Part shown: positions 8,578-16,793 of the stretch, one piece after another
Position numbering within the stretch: the stretch's first letter is position 1
Layout: each line of letters begins with the position of its first letter
DNA from: Psychrobacillus sp042944905
Lineage (GTDB): Bacteria; Bacillota; Bacilli; Bacillales_A; Planococcaceae
NCBI RefSeq assembly: GCF_042944905.1
Contig: NZ_CP168496.1
Location: 2,728,001-2,792,000, forward strand
Direction: 5' to 3'
DNA length: 64,000 nucleotides
Notes under the pieces: generated by a model
Database searches by the model: none
Told to the model about the DNA's origin: nothing
The model's input: the letters and a program-made list of their open reading frames with translations, nothing else
Translations under genes and position numbers: made by a program

Positions 8578-9549
8578 CTACCTTTCATCGTGCGCATAAC
8601 TTTCTGGAACATCAGAAAATACAACCATATATTTGATTTCTATCTTTAAAGGGGAACCATTTCTTTGGAGGTCATGTTCAATTTTTCTCTTAAAATCTTC
8701 AATATAAACCCTATAAGTGCTTACATTCCCATAAAAGAAAATTGAAAGTATATCTGCATCCTCGAATTGAATTTGAGATAAACATGAATATAAAAATAGC
8801 AATTCATTATAGGTAGGTTCTGCAAAATAAAAAACATGATGTACTTTCAGTGATTGTATAATTCCATAAGAATCTATAGTTCTTGTACTTTTAGCAAAAA
8901 TATATTTTGAAAATAATACCGGTAATGTAGCATGTTCTTCACGAACTGCTGTACTTCTTCCCCCACTAAAATTGTCAGCTGGGTAATATGTTTTAAAATC
9001 TCTTTCATTTTCTGAAACTAATTTATTTTTTGCATCTATTACCGAACACCATCTTAATATATGGTAATTGGAAGCTATGTATATAGTAATAGGATTTTTT
9101 TTGGCACGAATATTAATTGCTTTTAAATACCCATTAAAATCCTCATTGTTAAAATTCTCTGGTTCATTACACCAAATCATAATTAGAGCTGTATTAACAC
9201 CAATGCATTCTATTTCACGTAATTCTTTTGATACATTTGTACATTCAATTGTATCAAACACTTGAGTTACAAAGCTTTGAATAGTACTAGTACTTATACC
9301 ATTCCACTTTCGATGCTTCGATTCCACAATAATGTTCTTGTTTTCTCTAGCATATGGATCCTTATATTGAAATAATAAGTCAACCCCATGAGGATGAATT
9401 CTACTTCGATTATCCTTACCATGCTTACTCTTATTTGTACACTGAATATCAAAGTTAGAGTCCCCTTTTTGTAACCACCCTAAACTTTCAAGAATAGATT
9501 TTGATTGAGTTGTCCATCTATCTCCCTGATATTGTTGTTCTTCTGACAT
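8578..9549 (-). CDS. PD-(D/E)XK nuclease-like protein of the SIR2 operon
   Basis: The start is taken as ATG 9549 (323 aa) because GGAGGAG lies 8 bases upstream; the GTG at 9558 is too close to that site. The N-terminal third holds a restriction-endonuclease-like pattern: GVDLLF with Asp about 57, then IIVESK with Glu about 76 and Lys about 78. That is the D...E-x-K spacing of PD-(D/E)XK nucleases. A glutamine-containing helix (TIQSFVTQVFD) follows, as often in this fold. The C-terminal 180 residues are alpha/beta and unassigned. It is translationally linked to both neighbours (gaps of 5 bases). Nuclease activity is inferred from the motif; it could be a nuclease-derived sensor. Confidence 0.6.
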   Translation of the reverse strand: MSEEQQYQGDRWTTQSKSILESLGWLQKGDSNFDIQCTNKSKHGKDNRSRIHPHGVDLLFQYKDPYARENKNIIVESKHRKWNGISTSTIQSFVTQVFDTIECTNVSKELREIECIGVNTALIMIWCNEPENFNNEDFNGYLKAINIRAKKNPITIYIASNYHILRWCSVIDAKNKLVSENERDFKTYYPADNFSGGRSTAVREEHATLPVLFSKYIFAKSTRTIDSYGIIQSLKVHHVFYFAEPTYNELLFLYSCLSQIQFEDADILSIFFYGNVSTYRVYIEDFKRKIEHDLQRNGSPLKIEIKYMVVFSDVPESYAHDER

Positions 9550-9554
9550 ATATT

Positions 9555-10205
9555 TCACTCCTCCAACATTAGCATCCCAAAATTCTTTATTTCTGAAAAC
9601 TCTCTTAAAATATAATCTATATTATCGAAAAATATTTCCCCATCTTTTAAATCTATTAGTAGCTCAAAAAACATAGAGGTAGTATTTACTTTTAATAATA
9701 CTTCTGTAATGTTTAGTTTTTTATTACTTAATAGCTTATATGAATCCAATGAGTTTTTTAATTCCATTGTCATTTTTGATAAGCTTATATCAAACGCTTT
9801 AACATTTTCTAATGAAATCTGTTTAACTTCAGGCTTCATAAATGAATATACTTTTAAGCATTCATTTATATCTAAAGACAGTCTTTCTATATAGAACATC
9901 TTTCGAAATCCTGAAAAGTTCTGTAGAGCATTTATACAATATCTACTGCCGCTTATCATCATCAAGTCTCTATCGGGCATTATAAATATGTCTGCATACC
10001 TAATAGAATTAGCAATTGTTGTCTCTAATAACCCTGTTTCTAAACGACTATTTATCTTCTTATAATATTTTAAATTAATAACTCCATTGTCTTCTTGATA
10101 TAGACAGAATCCTTGATTCTCAACACATTCATCATGTATTACAATTCCACTTAAAGATCCACTTTTATCTTTAACTTTTATTTTTCGATAAGCAATACAG
10201 AACAT
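9555..10205 (-). CDS. Unknown first gene of the SIR2 operon
   Basis: ATG 10205 is chosen (216 aa) because GGGGGGAG sits 4-5 bases upstream; a longer form from GTG 10244 has no ribosome site. I do not recognise the protein. The N-terminal 110 residues are beta-rich (FCIAYRKIKV, then a GICLYQE-like strand). The C-terminal half is helical and ends in LMLEE. No metal-binding or P-loop motif is seen and no membrane segment. As the first gene of four tightly spaced genes ending in SIR2, it may be the infection sensor or an antitoxin-like regulator; this is inference. Confidence 0.55.
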   Translation of the reverse strand: MFCIAYRKIKVKDKSGSLSGIVIHDECVENQGFCLYQEDNGVINLKYYKKINSRLETGLLETTIANSIRYADIFIMPDRDLMMISGSRYCINALQNFSGFRKMFYIERLSLDINECLKVYSFMKPEVKQISLENVKAFDISLSKMTMELKNSLDSYKLLSNKKLNITEVLLKVNTTSMFFELLIDLKDGEIFFDNIDYILREFSEIKNFGMLMLEE

Positions 10206-10511
10206 GTCACTCCCCCCAGATACATATCCAAAATAATTCACCACTTAATAACCTCAATAATAACAAATAAAGTTATTAAAAGACACCTATGTACACGTAT
10301 TCTTTTTACCATTTTAGGTCTAATGTATTCAATCTAAAGATTTATTTAGTTAACAGTATATAGTACAAAACAAAAAAACGTATAGCAGTTAAAAATACAC
10401 TGCTATACTTCGTTCCTATCCTAATTTATTCTCTTTTAGATCATACCTTTATAAACTTACATTTGGTCTCTTCATAATACTCTAGTAATAGTTCTTGATG
10501 TAAAGTACATC

Positions 10512-10539
10512 ACCGCCCATAATCGATGTTATGGGCGGT
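10512..10539. repeat. Palindrome C, copy 1
   Basis: CGCCCATAA and TTATGGGCG flank TCGATG as a near-perfect palindrome. The same sequence occurs at 45616-45641 upstream of gajA. Neither copy has a T-run, so it is not a clear terminator. Confidence 0.8.
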
Positions 10540-10572
10540 TACTTTCTAGCAGATTTTCTAACATAGTGATCG

Positions 10573-10617
10573 GTACCAGGTTCTAACTCAATTCTGAATT
10601 CAACGAGAACCTGGTAC
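10573..10617. repeat. Hairpin related to palindromic family A
   Basis: GTACCAGGTTCT (10573-10584) and AGAACCTGGTAC form a perfect 12-bp inverted pair around a loop containing ATTCTGAATT, the same core as family A. The arms differ from the CCCTGTGT type, so it is a relative rather than a copy. Confidence 0.65.
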
Positions 10618-10767
10618 TCAATGTTTTTCTTCTCAAACGGAATATCTAGAAGACTAAATATTCCGTTAAACTTACGCAACGATAGTGAAATTTTCTATAA
10701 TAAATAAATTAAATTATATATATTTACCGTTTTCTTCGGTATTATAGAATAAGCAATATATCAATGG

Positions 10768-10795
10768 TATAATTCGGTTTGTTTAGGAGGCGTTT
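10768..10795 (+). promoter_or_regulatory. -10 box and ribosome site that fix the sspD start
   Basis: TATAAT at 10768-10773 is followed by AGGAGG (about 10785-10790) and the ATG at 10800. The in-frame TTG at 10779 lies before the ribosome site and is not the start. The -35 box is weak. Confidence 0.5.
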
Positions 10796-10799
10796 AAAC

Positions 10800-11687
10800 A
10801 TGAATGTGAATAAGGCTAAAATAAAAAAAACTGGTAGCAGCTCAAATGTTTTAGGTTCTTTAAATGCTGGAACTACCGAAAATAATTCTGGTAGAAAAAT
10901 GGTACATGTTGCTATGTTTAGTGGGGGAGCCTCATCAGCCTATGTGGCTTATCATATTGTACAAAAGTATGGTAAAGAAAACTGTGTGTTATTCTTCACG
11001 GACACTTTATGGGAAGATATTGATAATTATCGTTTCATGGAAGAAGTTGCAGAATATATTGGTTTGGAAATTACATATAGAGTAGATGGTCGTACGCCTG
11101 AAGAGGTATTCCATGACGTACGCTTTTTAGGTAATTCACGTATGGCGAAATGTTCAGAAGAATTAAAAGTACGCCAAACACTTATTTACTTGGAAGAATT
11201 ACGTGATGAACATAATTTAGAACCAATTTTATACTTTGGTATTGGGCCACACGAGCAACACCGTGCTATCAATCTACAAAACTTTTATGAGCATAATCCA
11301 ATCGAGCCTATTGCAACGCGCTTTCCGATGATTGAAACGTTCACAGAAGATCTTAATACGAAGAAAATAATTCGTGATGAGTGGAAAATCGCATTGCCAC
11401 GTATGTATGGATTAGGTTTCTCGCACGCTAACTGTGCGGGACGTTGTGTACGTGGTGGATTAGGTCACTATGCACTACTATACAAGGTCTGGCCAGATCA
11501 ATATATGGAACAAGAAGCTATGGAAGAACGTTTCCGTGAAAAGTTTGATAAAGATGTATCAATTTTAAAAAGAAATAGCAAAGCTTTCACATTACGTGAA
11601 TATCGTGAATTAATGGACCGTGATGGTATTGAAAAATACTTGAGTGAAAAAGATGATACTATTCCGTGTGTTTGTTCATATTCATAA
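10800..11687 (+). CDS. sspD: SspD-like PAPS-reductase family ATP pyrophosphatase (DNA phosphorothioation)
   Basis: This 295-residue protein belongs to the PAPS reductase/ATP-PPase superfamily, which includes DndC and SspD. The PP-loop is FSGGASSAY (about 40-48). Cysteines at about 116 (MAKCSEELK), 211 and 215 (NCAGRC) and a C-terminal CVCSYS resemble the Cys set that holds the Fe-S cluster in DndC-like proteins. In Ssp systems it activates DNA for sulfur insertion together with a cysteine desulfurase (SspA), SspB and SspC. No sspA lies in this window, so a housekeeping IscS-type enzyme may serve. It converges on the ssp operon and shares a bidirectional terminator with it. SspD is favoured over DndC because sspB, sspC and sspFGH-like genes are adjacent. 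Confidence 0.75.
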   Translation: MNVNKAKIKKTGSSSNVLGSLNAGTTENNSGRKMVHVAMFSGGASSAYVAYHIVQKYGKENCVLFFTDTLWEDIDNYRFMEEVAEYIGLEITYRVDGRTPEEVFHDVRFLGNSRMAKCSEELKVRQTLIYLEELRDEHNLEPILYFGIGPHEQHRAINLQNFYEHNPIEPIATRFPMIETFTEDLNTKKIIRDEWKIALPRMYGLGFSHANCAGRCVRGGLGHYALLYKVWPDQYMEQEAMEERFREKFDKDVSILKRNSKAFTLREYRELMDRDGIEKYLSEKDDTIPCVCSYS

Positions 11688-11728
11688 GAAAAAAGCGAAT
11701 CGAACTAATTTGTCGATTCGCTTTTTTC
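11688..11728. terminator. Bidirectional terminator between sspD and the ssp operon
   Basis: GCGAATCGA and TCGATTCGC pair perfectly around a 9-base loop, with A6 before and T6 after. It can stop transcription from both converging units. Confidence 0.85.
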
Positions 11729-12543
11729 TAAATATCTAATGTTAAATTTTCAGTTGTTATAACATAATCTAGATGTAGACTTTTTAGCATTAATGACAAT
11801 GGTATTCCCTCTTCAAATTTTTCTGGAACAGAAAAATCAAACATTGACGGATCTGCAATTAAAATGCCTGAGTCACTATATTTTCGAATCAATAAAAATT
11901 GTAGCGTAAATAAAATAGCCCTTGTTGCAAAGTGTATCATTTTTATATCTAGTACTAGATCAATATCTTCTATTCGAATATCTTCTACTTCATCTAAGTC
12001 TGGTAGTTTTCTTGCCCCATGAGCAAATAAATTTCTAACACATTTGGCTAGACTTAGCCCTTTTACATTATATGAAACACTATTAAAATCTCCAGGAATT
12101 TCATTAGGCATTTTTTTAAACATTAATTCAAAAAGCTTATTATATGTGTCAGCATATTCTATGATGTCAATAAAAAAACTATTTTCACTAAGATATTTCT
12201 TAGCGCTCTCTATTGTAGCGTTTTTACGTATTTTACTTTTGTGATCATACAATTCCGGGCAGACCATTTTTATATAACTTTCCATTGCTCCCCATGAAAA
12301 ATTAAAAATAGTTAACTCCTTTGTAAACTCAGACCATAACTTTCCTCGTTCTTTTTCACGATCCATAGCAATTCCACACCAATAAATTGTCGAATCATAT
12401 AATCTTGGAACGATTTTAACATCAACTACACCAGCGGCTAAGTTTAACCATTCGCTTGGAAATTCAAACTCTGAATAATGTCCTTCATCTAACCAACAAA
12501 AAATTTTGTATAATTCATATGCGTGTTGCTGTAAAGGTAGCAT
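11728..12543 (-). CDS. HEPN-motif protein at the end of the ssp operon
   Basis: The start ATG 12543 (271 aa) is favoured over TTG 12558 because AGGAGG lies 4 bases upstream, inside the overlap with the sspC stop. The protein is helical and has the sequence CVRNLFAHG (about 167-175), which fits the R-x4-H signature of HEPN RNases. Upstream is a long helical segment (about 70-130) as in HEPN folds. HEPN proteins are often RNA-cutting effectors in defence systems. It is not one of the standard Ssp subunits that I know. Its tight coupling to sspC suggests an accessory effector, or a back-up abortive module. RNase activity is inferred from the motif. Confidence 0.6.
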   Translation of the reverse strand: MLPLQQHAYELYKIFCWLDEGHYSEFEFPSEWLNLAAGVVDVKIVPRLYDSTIYWCGIAMDREKERGKLWSEFTKELTIFNFSWGAMESYIKMVCPELYDHKSKIRKNATIESAKKYLSENSFFIDIIEYADTYNKLFELMFKKMPNEIPGDFNSVSYNVKGLSLAKCVRNLFAHGARKLPDLDEVEDIRIEDIDLVLDIKMIHFATRAILFTLQFLLIRKYSDSGILIADPSMFDFSVPEKFEEGIPLSLMLKSLHLDYVITTENLTLDI

Positions 12544-12554
12544 ATAGCCTCCTA

Positions 12555-15500
12555 TCAAATCTCTTGCAAGATTTGATAAAGAATATACTTCACTTCATCA
12601 GGGTTCATCGTTCGCCCACCACTCGTTACAATCCTGTTCACATGGTCATATATATTTTTCCCTTTAATCGATAATTCTACTTCTTTAATCGTCAGTAATA
12701 CTTGGTCACCATTTAAAATACGAATTGCTTCCTCATCCTTCACTGTTAAAAGCTGAGTAAGCGTAGCAAAATAAGAATCATACGTTATATCAGACCAATC
12801 TTCTAAACGAATTCCTACTACTTTGAAAATATACTTATCTATGTTCGCTTCATCTTCCATCAACTCTACTAGTTCAAACAATTGAGGTGAATTCTGAATA
12901 TGGTTAGCATATTTTGTTTTGATTTCACTTGAGTTAGAAACACAAAACAAAGCCTTAGTTTCATTAATGATAACAGACTTAAAACAATCAACAAATGATA
13001 TTAATGTTTCTTTCAACTGGACTAATTCATCCTTTTTTAGTGCTAGATCTAACATTAATTTACATGCTGCTAACGGATCCGTTTCACTCGCTCTAATAAT
13101 TTGTTTAAACTTCAAATAGTTTTCCGGTTGCTTTTCCGTTATTTGTGTAAATTTAGGTAACGATAATAACCATTGATATAGTTGTTTAAAAATGATGTTG
13201 GGATGAATAACCGTATTATCGTTGCAAAATACTTCATTCAATTGCTCGAGCATTTCTTCCATTTCAGCAGTTAAACTATAAATTTCATATTCATAAAAAT
13301 CCGCAGCGTGATTCAGAATTTCATAAATCATAGTCGCATTTAAGTCTGCTAAGTTAAAATCGTTCGAGTAAAACGCCATTTGATGCCATTTATCTTTTAA
13401 TAAAGATATAACTAATAGAGGAACGAGCGGTGCTCTTATACCGAATGGTTTATTTAAGGCAATTTCAAACAAGCTATAAATTGAGTTGCGAGAACTTTCC
13501 TCTAAGGCTTCGCATAATTTTCCTCTTAGCAAAGATAGCCCTCTTGTTTCTTGATTATCTAAATCCGTAAAATTAAATTTTAAATTTTTAAAAGTTGTAG
13601 CGAATATTAAATAGTCTGGCCCATTACCTTCGATGTTAAAGTTTCCATCAAATGATGGATCAATGATTTGATCTAATAAACTGATAGTAGCTTTACGTTG
13701 AATCGGCATGATATTCCACTTATTAAAACTCTCATTTCGTACTTCCGGCGTATTTGGGAAGCGATCAAACATCCACTGATCAATACATCTTTCAAAATCA
13801 TAAATACTTGAAATTGGGAGTGGGAAACCAGCTAAATAATATTGAACATGCAAGTCCTTAAAATTTTTCAATGGCATTAGGTGCTGTTGTACCTTGTGAC
13901 TACATGTTTCAATTCGCATTTCTATTTCTTTTTGTAAATTATAATCTTGATTTAGAATTTCTGAATTGCTCAGCATATGGTTTAAAACTAGATATTCTTC
14001 AACCTGCTCACTAATTTTCGATAAATTAATGTCCGTTAAAACGAACAATATGTCATCATTCGAATATTCTCGAATACTAGTCTCTATTTGTAGACATTCT
14101 TTTTCATTCTTCGCAATGATGTAGATGATTGTACCATCTTTAAATTGCTCCGCTGAAACAGATTGATTGCCAAAAACAAACTTAGTTTCAATAAAACGCG
14201 TCATACTTTTGGCTGTATTATATCCTAGCGGTAAATAGTATGGCTGATCAAATATTTTTTCGATAGCTTCAATTCTCATAACATCAGTAGTTACTACCTT
14301 TTGATGGACTTCTTTGAAAAGCGTTTCAAAATTAACCAACGAGCCTTCGTAAAGTTCAAAGCTTTTAGTAAACGGGTTAAAGCGTAGCAATTTTACTTCT
14401 ATCAATTCATCAATAACTTCTTGAACTGTATTCTCCTCTAGTCCTAATGAAAATTGCAAAAAGTCTTTCGTTAATAGATAACGATTATTTACAAGATTCA
14501 ATAACGTTCCTAATTTAACTAAACGAAGTGCTGGTTCAGATACTTTATATGTTAATGCTAGACGGTAAAAATGCATTGAATCTAGTGTTAATAGCATTGA
14601 AGTATCCGGATAGAAATATTCAAATAATTCATCAACATAATACCAATTGCCTTGTGTAGCATCTATATCAAACTGATTTAAAAACATATATAATGTACGG
14701 TCATTTTGTCCAAGTACATTTGAGATAGCAGGTAATAATTGAATAGTTAGTGGATGAATAGGCTTACACCCTTCAATGATTGTTCCCTCAATCTCTTCAT
14801 GTGTCATTTCAGCGAACAAATTGTATCTCATAATAAAATTATGCAATTGCTCAAAGTCTTTCGCTAAGAACATATCTGCAGCAAAGCCAACTTGTTTATT
14901 CAGCAACTTGTGGGCCGAACGATAAAAAATAGATGAATCACTGACTAAATGATGCTCTGTAAATCGCTTTTCGACACGATCTAGCTCATCTTGTGTTAAA
15001 TTAGCGTTTGCATTTGCGTATTGCTGCAACCCTGTATGAGTAATCATTAATAAACCTGCATTTGCTTGACGATTTACTAACTCAGCCAAATCCTGAATTT
15101 GTTGCATTGTTTCATAAATCTTCGCATTAGATACCGTTTGTAAAAAACGTCCGAATTCATCAAATACAATAACAAGACCCAGCTTTTTCTTCGCAAGTTG
15201 TTCAAAAATAAATTGAATCTGCTCAATAAAATCTAGCTTGATTGGATTATGATAGGGCGTTCCTAGAGCTATATCGGAATAAATTGATTTAAATAATGCC
15301 ACAGCAGCACTATCTCCGAGAGCTAGCTTCTCTCGTAGCATTTCAACTGTATATTCTACACCTTCAAGTACCTCTGCTAGCGTGTGGTATGCTATAGGAA
15401 ATTCCGTTTCCCACGTCTCAATTAAACCTAAAATATAGGTAGCGTCATGTTTTAAATTAACTTGTATTTCTCTCGATAATGTTTGTTTTTGGATGCTTTC

Positions 15501-15869
15501 CAAAATAATTGTTTCAAAATCTCCGCTTTTCCCCGTAATTGTAATTGGAACCCATTTAAATGTACGCCTAGAAAGCTGTTCACGCATTTGTATTTCTAAT
15601 TCACTACTAACCGTATAAACATCTTTAAAGAATTGTTTAATTTCTTTTGTTTGGCGTTGTTGTGTTAATAAAGTAGTTGTCATTGCACCCACTAAGGACT
15701 TACCAGCTCCATAAGGACCTATTAATAAGTGGGCATGCTGCTCCTCTTCCATCAAACTATGCAAAATATCCTGCATGATATCAAGCTGCTTAATATTAGG
15801 AACATAATGCTCAAATAACTGAGCTTTTCCAATGTCATACATCAAATTAATACTTGGTTGGAAGCTCAT
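12555..15869 (-). CDS. sspC: SspC-like large ATPase of the phosphorothioation system
   Basis: This 1104-residue protein has a P-loop GPYGAGKS (about 51-58) and a Walker B with IVFDEFGRF (about 231-239), followed by a long mostly helical C-terminal region without known motifs. In Ssp systems SspC is the ATPase that works with the nickase SspB and with SspD during sulfur insertion into one DNA strand. Its ATG overlaps the sspB stop (TAATG), and its own stop overlaps the HEPN gene region, so the three are translationally linked. A BREX or DUF6079-type ATPase was considered, but the neighbouring DUF4007 and PAPS-reductase genes favour SspC. Confidence 0.7.
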   Translation of the reverse strand: MSFQPSINLMYDIGKAQLFEHYVPNIKQLDIMQDILHSLMEEEQHAHLLIGPYGAGKSLVGAMTTTLLTQQRQTKEIKQFFKDVYTVSSELEIQMREQLSRRTFKWVPITITGKSGDFETIILESIQKQTLSREIQVNLKHDATYILGLIETWETEFPIAYHTLAEVLEGVEYTVEMLREKLALGDSAAVALFKSIYSDIALGTPYHNPIKLDFIEQIQFIFEQLAKKKLGLVIVFDEFGRFLQTVSNAKIYETMQQIQDLAELVNRQANAGLLMITHTGLQQYANANANLTQDELDRVEKRFTEHHLVSDSSIFYRSAHKLLNKQVGFAADMFLAKDFEQLHNFIMRYNLFAEMTHEEIEGTIIEGCKPIHPLTIQLLPAISNVLGQNDRTLYMFLNQFDIDATQGNWYYVDELFEYFYPDTSMLLTLDSMHFYRLALTYKVSEPALRLVKLGTLLNLVNNRYLLTKDFLQFSLGLEENTVQEVIDELIEVKLLRFNPFTKSFELYEGSLVNFETLFKEVHQKVVTTDVMRIEAIEKIFDQPYYLPLGYNTAKSMTRFIETKFVFGNQSVSAEQFKDGTIIYIIAKNEKECLQIETSIREYSNDDILFVLTDINLSKISEQVEEYLVLNHMLSNSEILNQDYNLQKEIEMRIETCSHKVQQHLMPLKNFKDLHVQYYLAGFPLPISSIYDFERCIDQWMFDRFPNTPEVRNESFNKWNIMPIQRKATISLLDQIIDPSFDGNFNIEGNGPDYLIFATTFKNLKFNFTDLDNQETRGLSLLRGKLCEALEESSRNSIYSLFEIALNKPFGIRAPLVPLLVISLLKDKWHQMAFYSNDFNLADLNATMIYEILNHAADFYEYEIYSLTAEMEEMLEQLNEVFCNDNTVIHPNIIFKQLYQWLLSLPKFTQITEKQPENYLKFKQIIRASETDPLAACKLMLDLALKKDELVQLKETLISFVDCFKSVIINETKALFCVSNSSEIKTKYANHIQNSPQLFELVELMEDEANIDKYIFKVVGIRLEDWSDITYDSYFATLTQLLTVKDEEAIRILNGDQVLLTIKEVELSIKGKNIYDHVNRIVTSGGRTMNPDEVKYILYQILQEI

Positions 15870-16735
15870 TACACTAATACCTCATTTTCATAAACTGATT
15901 TCAATACCTCGTCCCACTGAACTTCACGCTCTATTCGAACAACGTCTAAACGGTTTGTTCGTGTGAAAATGACCCCATATTTCTCTTGCAGCTTGTCCAG
16001 ATAATCAATAATTTCATCGCGCCCTAAATTAAACACTCTTCCCCAAAGCTCTGGCTCATTTATCAAATCGTTTAAACCTACTTCTTTTACACCATATTTA
16101 TTCAGATAAATTAATAATGTTATGTAAAGACACTCAGCTGTGATGCTATGTTTTAATGGCATTTTTATATAATGCGTCTCTGTCGTTGATTGAACTAAAT
16201 TTAATGATTCAAAAGGACTTTTAATGACATCTTCAGGTGTTTGGTTAATGTAAGACTTCGTCGTATATAACTGAAGTAGGCAATCTACATCTCTTTTTAA
16301 AGAATTTATTGATACGTCTTTTTCAAAAGTATCTTTTGCCCATTGTTCTAGCTGTGAATACAAGAGTGCCTTCGTAAATACACGGTCATTGAACACATTA
16401 AAGAACCAAAACCATGTCGATGCTTCATTTTTTTCTGCTACTAATAAGTAATGTAAAATTGATAACGTAAAGCGAGATTTTACATATCGGTCATAGTTGA
16501 AAACAGCTTCCCCTAGTTCTGTAAGATGTAATTCGGTTTTTATTGAGCGTTTTTCTTTCACCAATTTCGTTGCACCCAACCAATAACGGATAGACTTCGC
16601 CATATTTTTCCCTACGCCTAAAACCTCAAAGTGATCCGGTTCATAAAAAAAGCGAGGATTTTTATCCACTTCAATTAGACCCTTTGTTAGCCATTGTTGT
16701 CTTAAATAAAATGTTTGATGCTGTCCAAAACCCAT
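15869..16735 (-). CDS. sspB: SspB-like DUF4007 protein (DNA nickase)
   Basis: The start ATG 16735 (288 aa) has AAAGGA 8 bases upstream; ATG 16744 lies too close to it. The protein begins GFGQHQTFYLRQQWLTKG and has the layout of DUF4007 proteins. They share this N-terminal F-x-x-R-x-x-W-L-x-K-G stretch and a central region rich in aromatic residues (STWFWFFN). SspB, the founding DUF4007 member with known function, nicks DNA as part of single-strand phosphorothioation. The gene lies 50 bases after sspH and overlaps sspC by one base set (TAATG). Confidence 0.75.
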   Translation of the reverse strand: MGFGQHQTFYLRQQWLTKGLIEVDKNPRFFYEPDHFEVLGVGKNMAKSIRYWLGATKLVKEKRSIKTELHLTELGEAVFNYDRYVKSRFTLSILHYLLVAEKNEASTWFWFFNVFNDRVFTKALLYSQLEQWAKDTFEKDVSINSLKRDVDCLLQLYTTKSYINQTPEDVIKSPFESLNLVQSTTETHYIKMPLKHSITAECLYITLLIYLNKYGVKEVGLNDLINEPELWGRVFNLGRDEIIDYLDKLQEKYGVIFTRTNRLDVVRIEREVQWDEVLKSVYENEVLV

Positions 16736-16793
16736 TGATCTCATCCTTTTAAAAATGAAGTAAGCATCTTTAAATGCTTACCTCATCTATTGA

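Larger units (their letters stand above)
10206..10799. other. Divergent intergenic region with two palindromes
   Basis: This gap separates the leftward SIR2 operon from rightward sspD. It holds the CCGCCCATAA palindrome (10512-10539), a family-A-like hairpin (10573-10617) and, near the right end, a TATAAT (10768-10773) for sspD. I see no open frame with a ribosome site. The left part (10206-10500) is AT-rich and should contain the promoter of the SIR2 operon. Confidence 0.5.
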
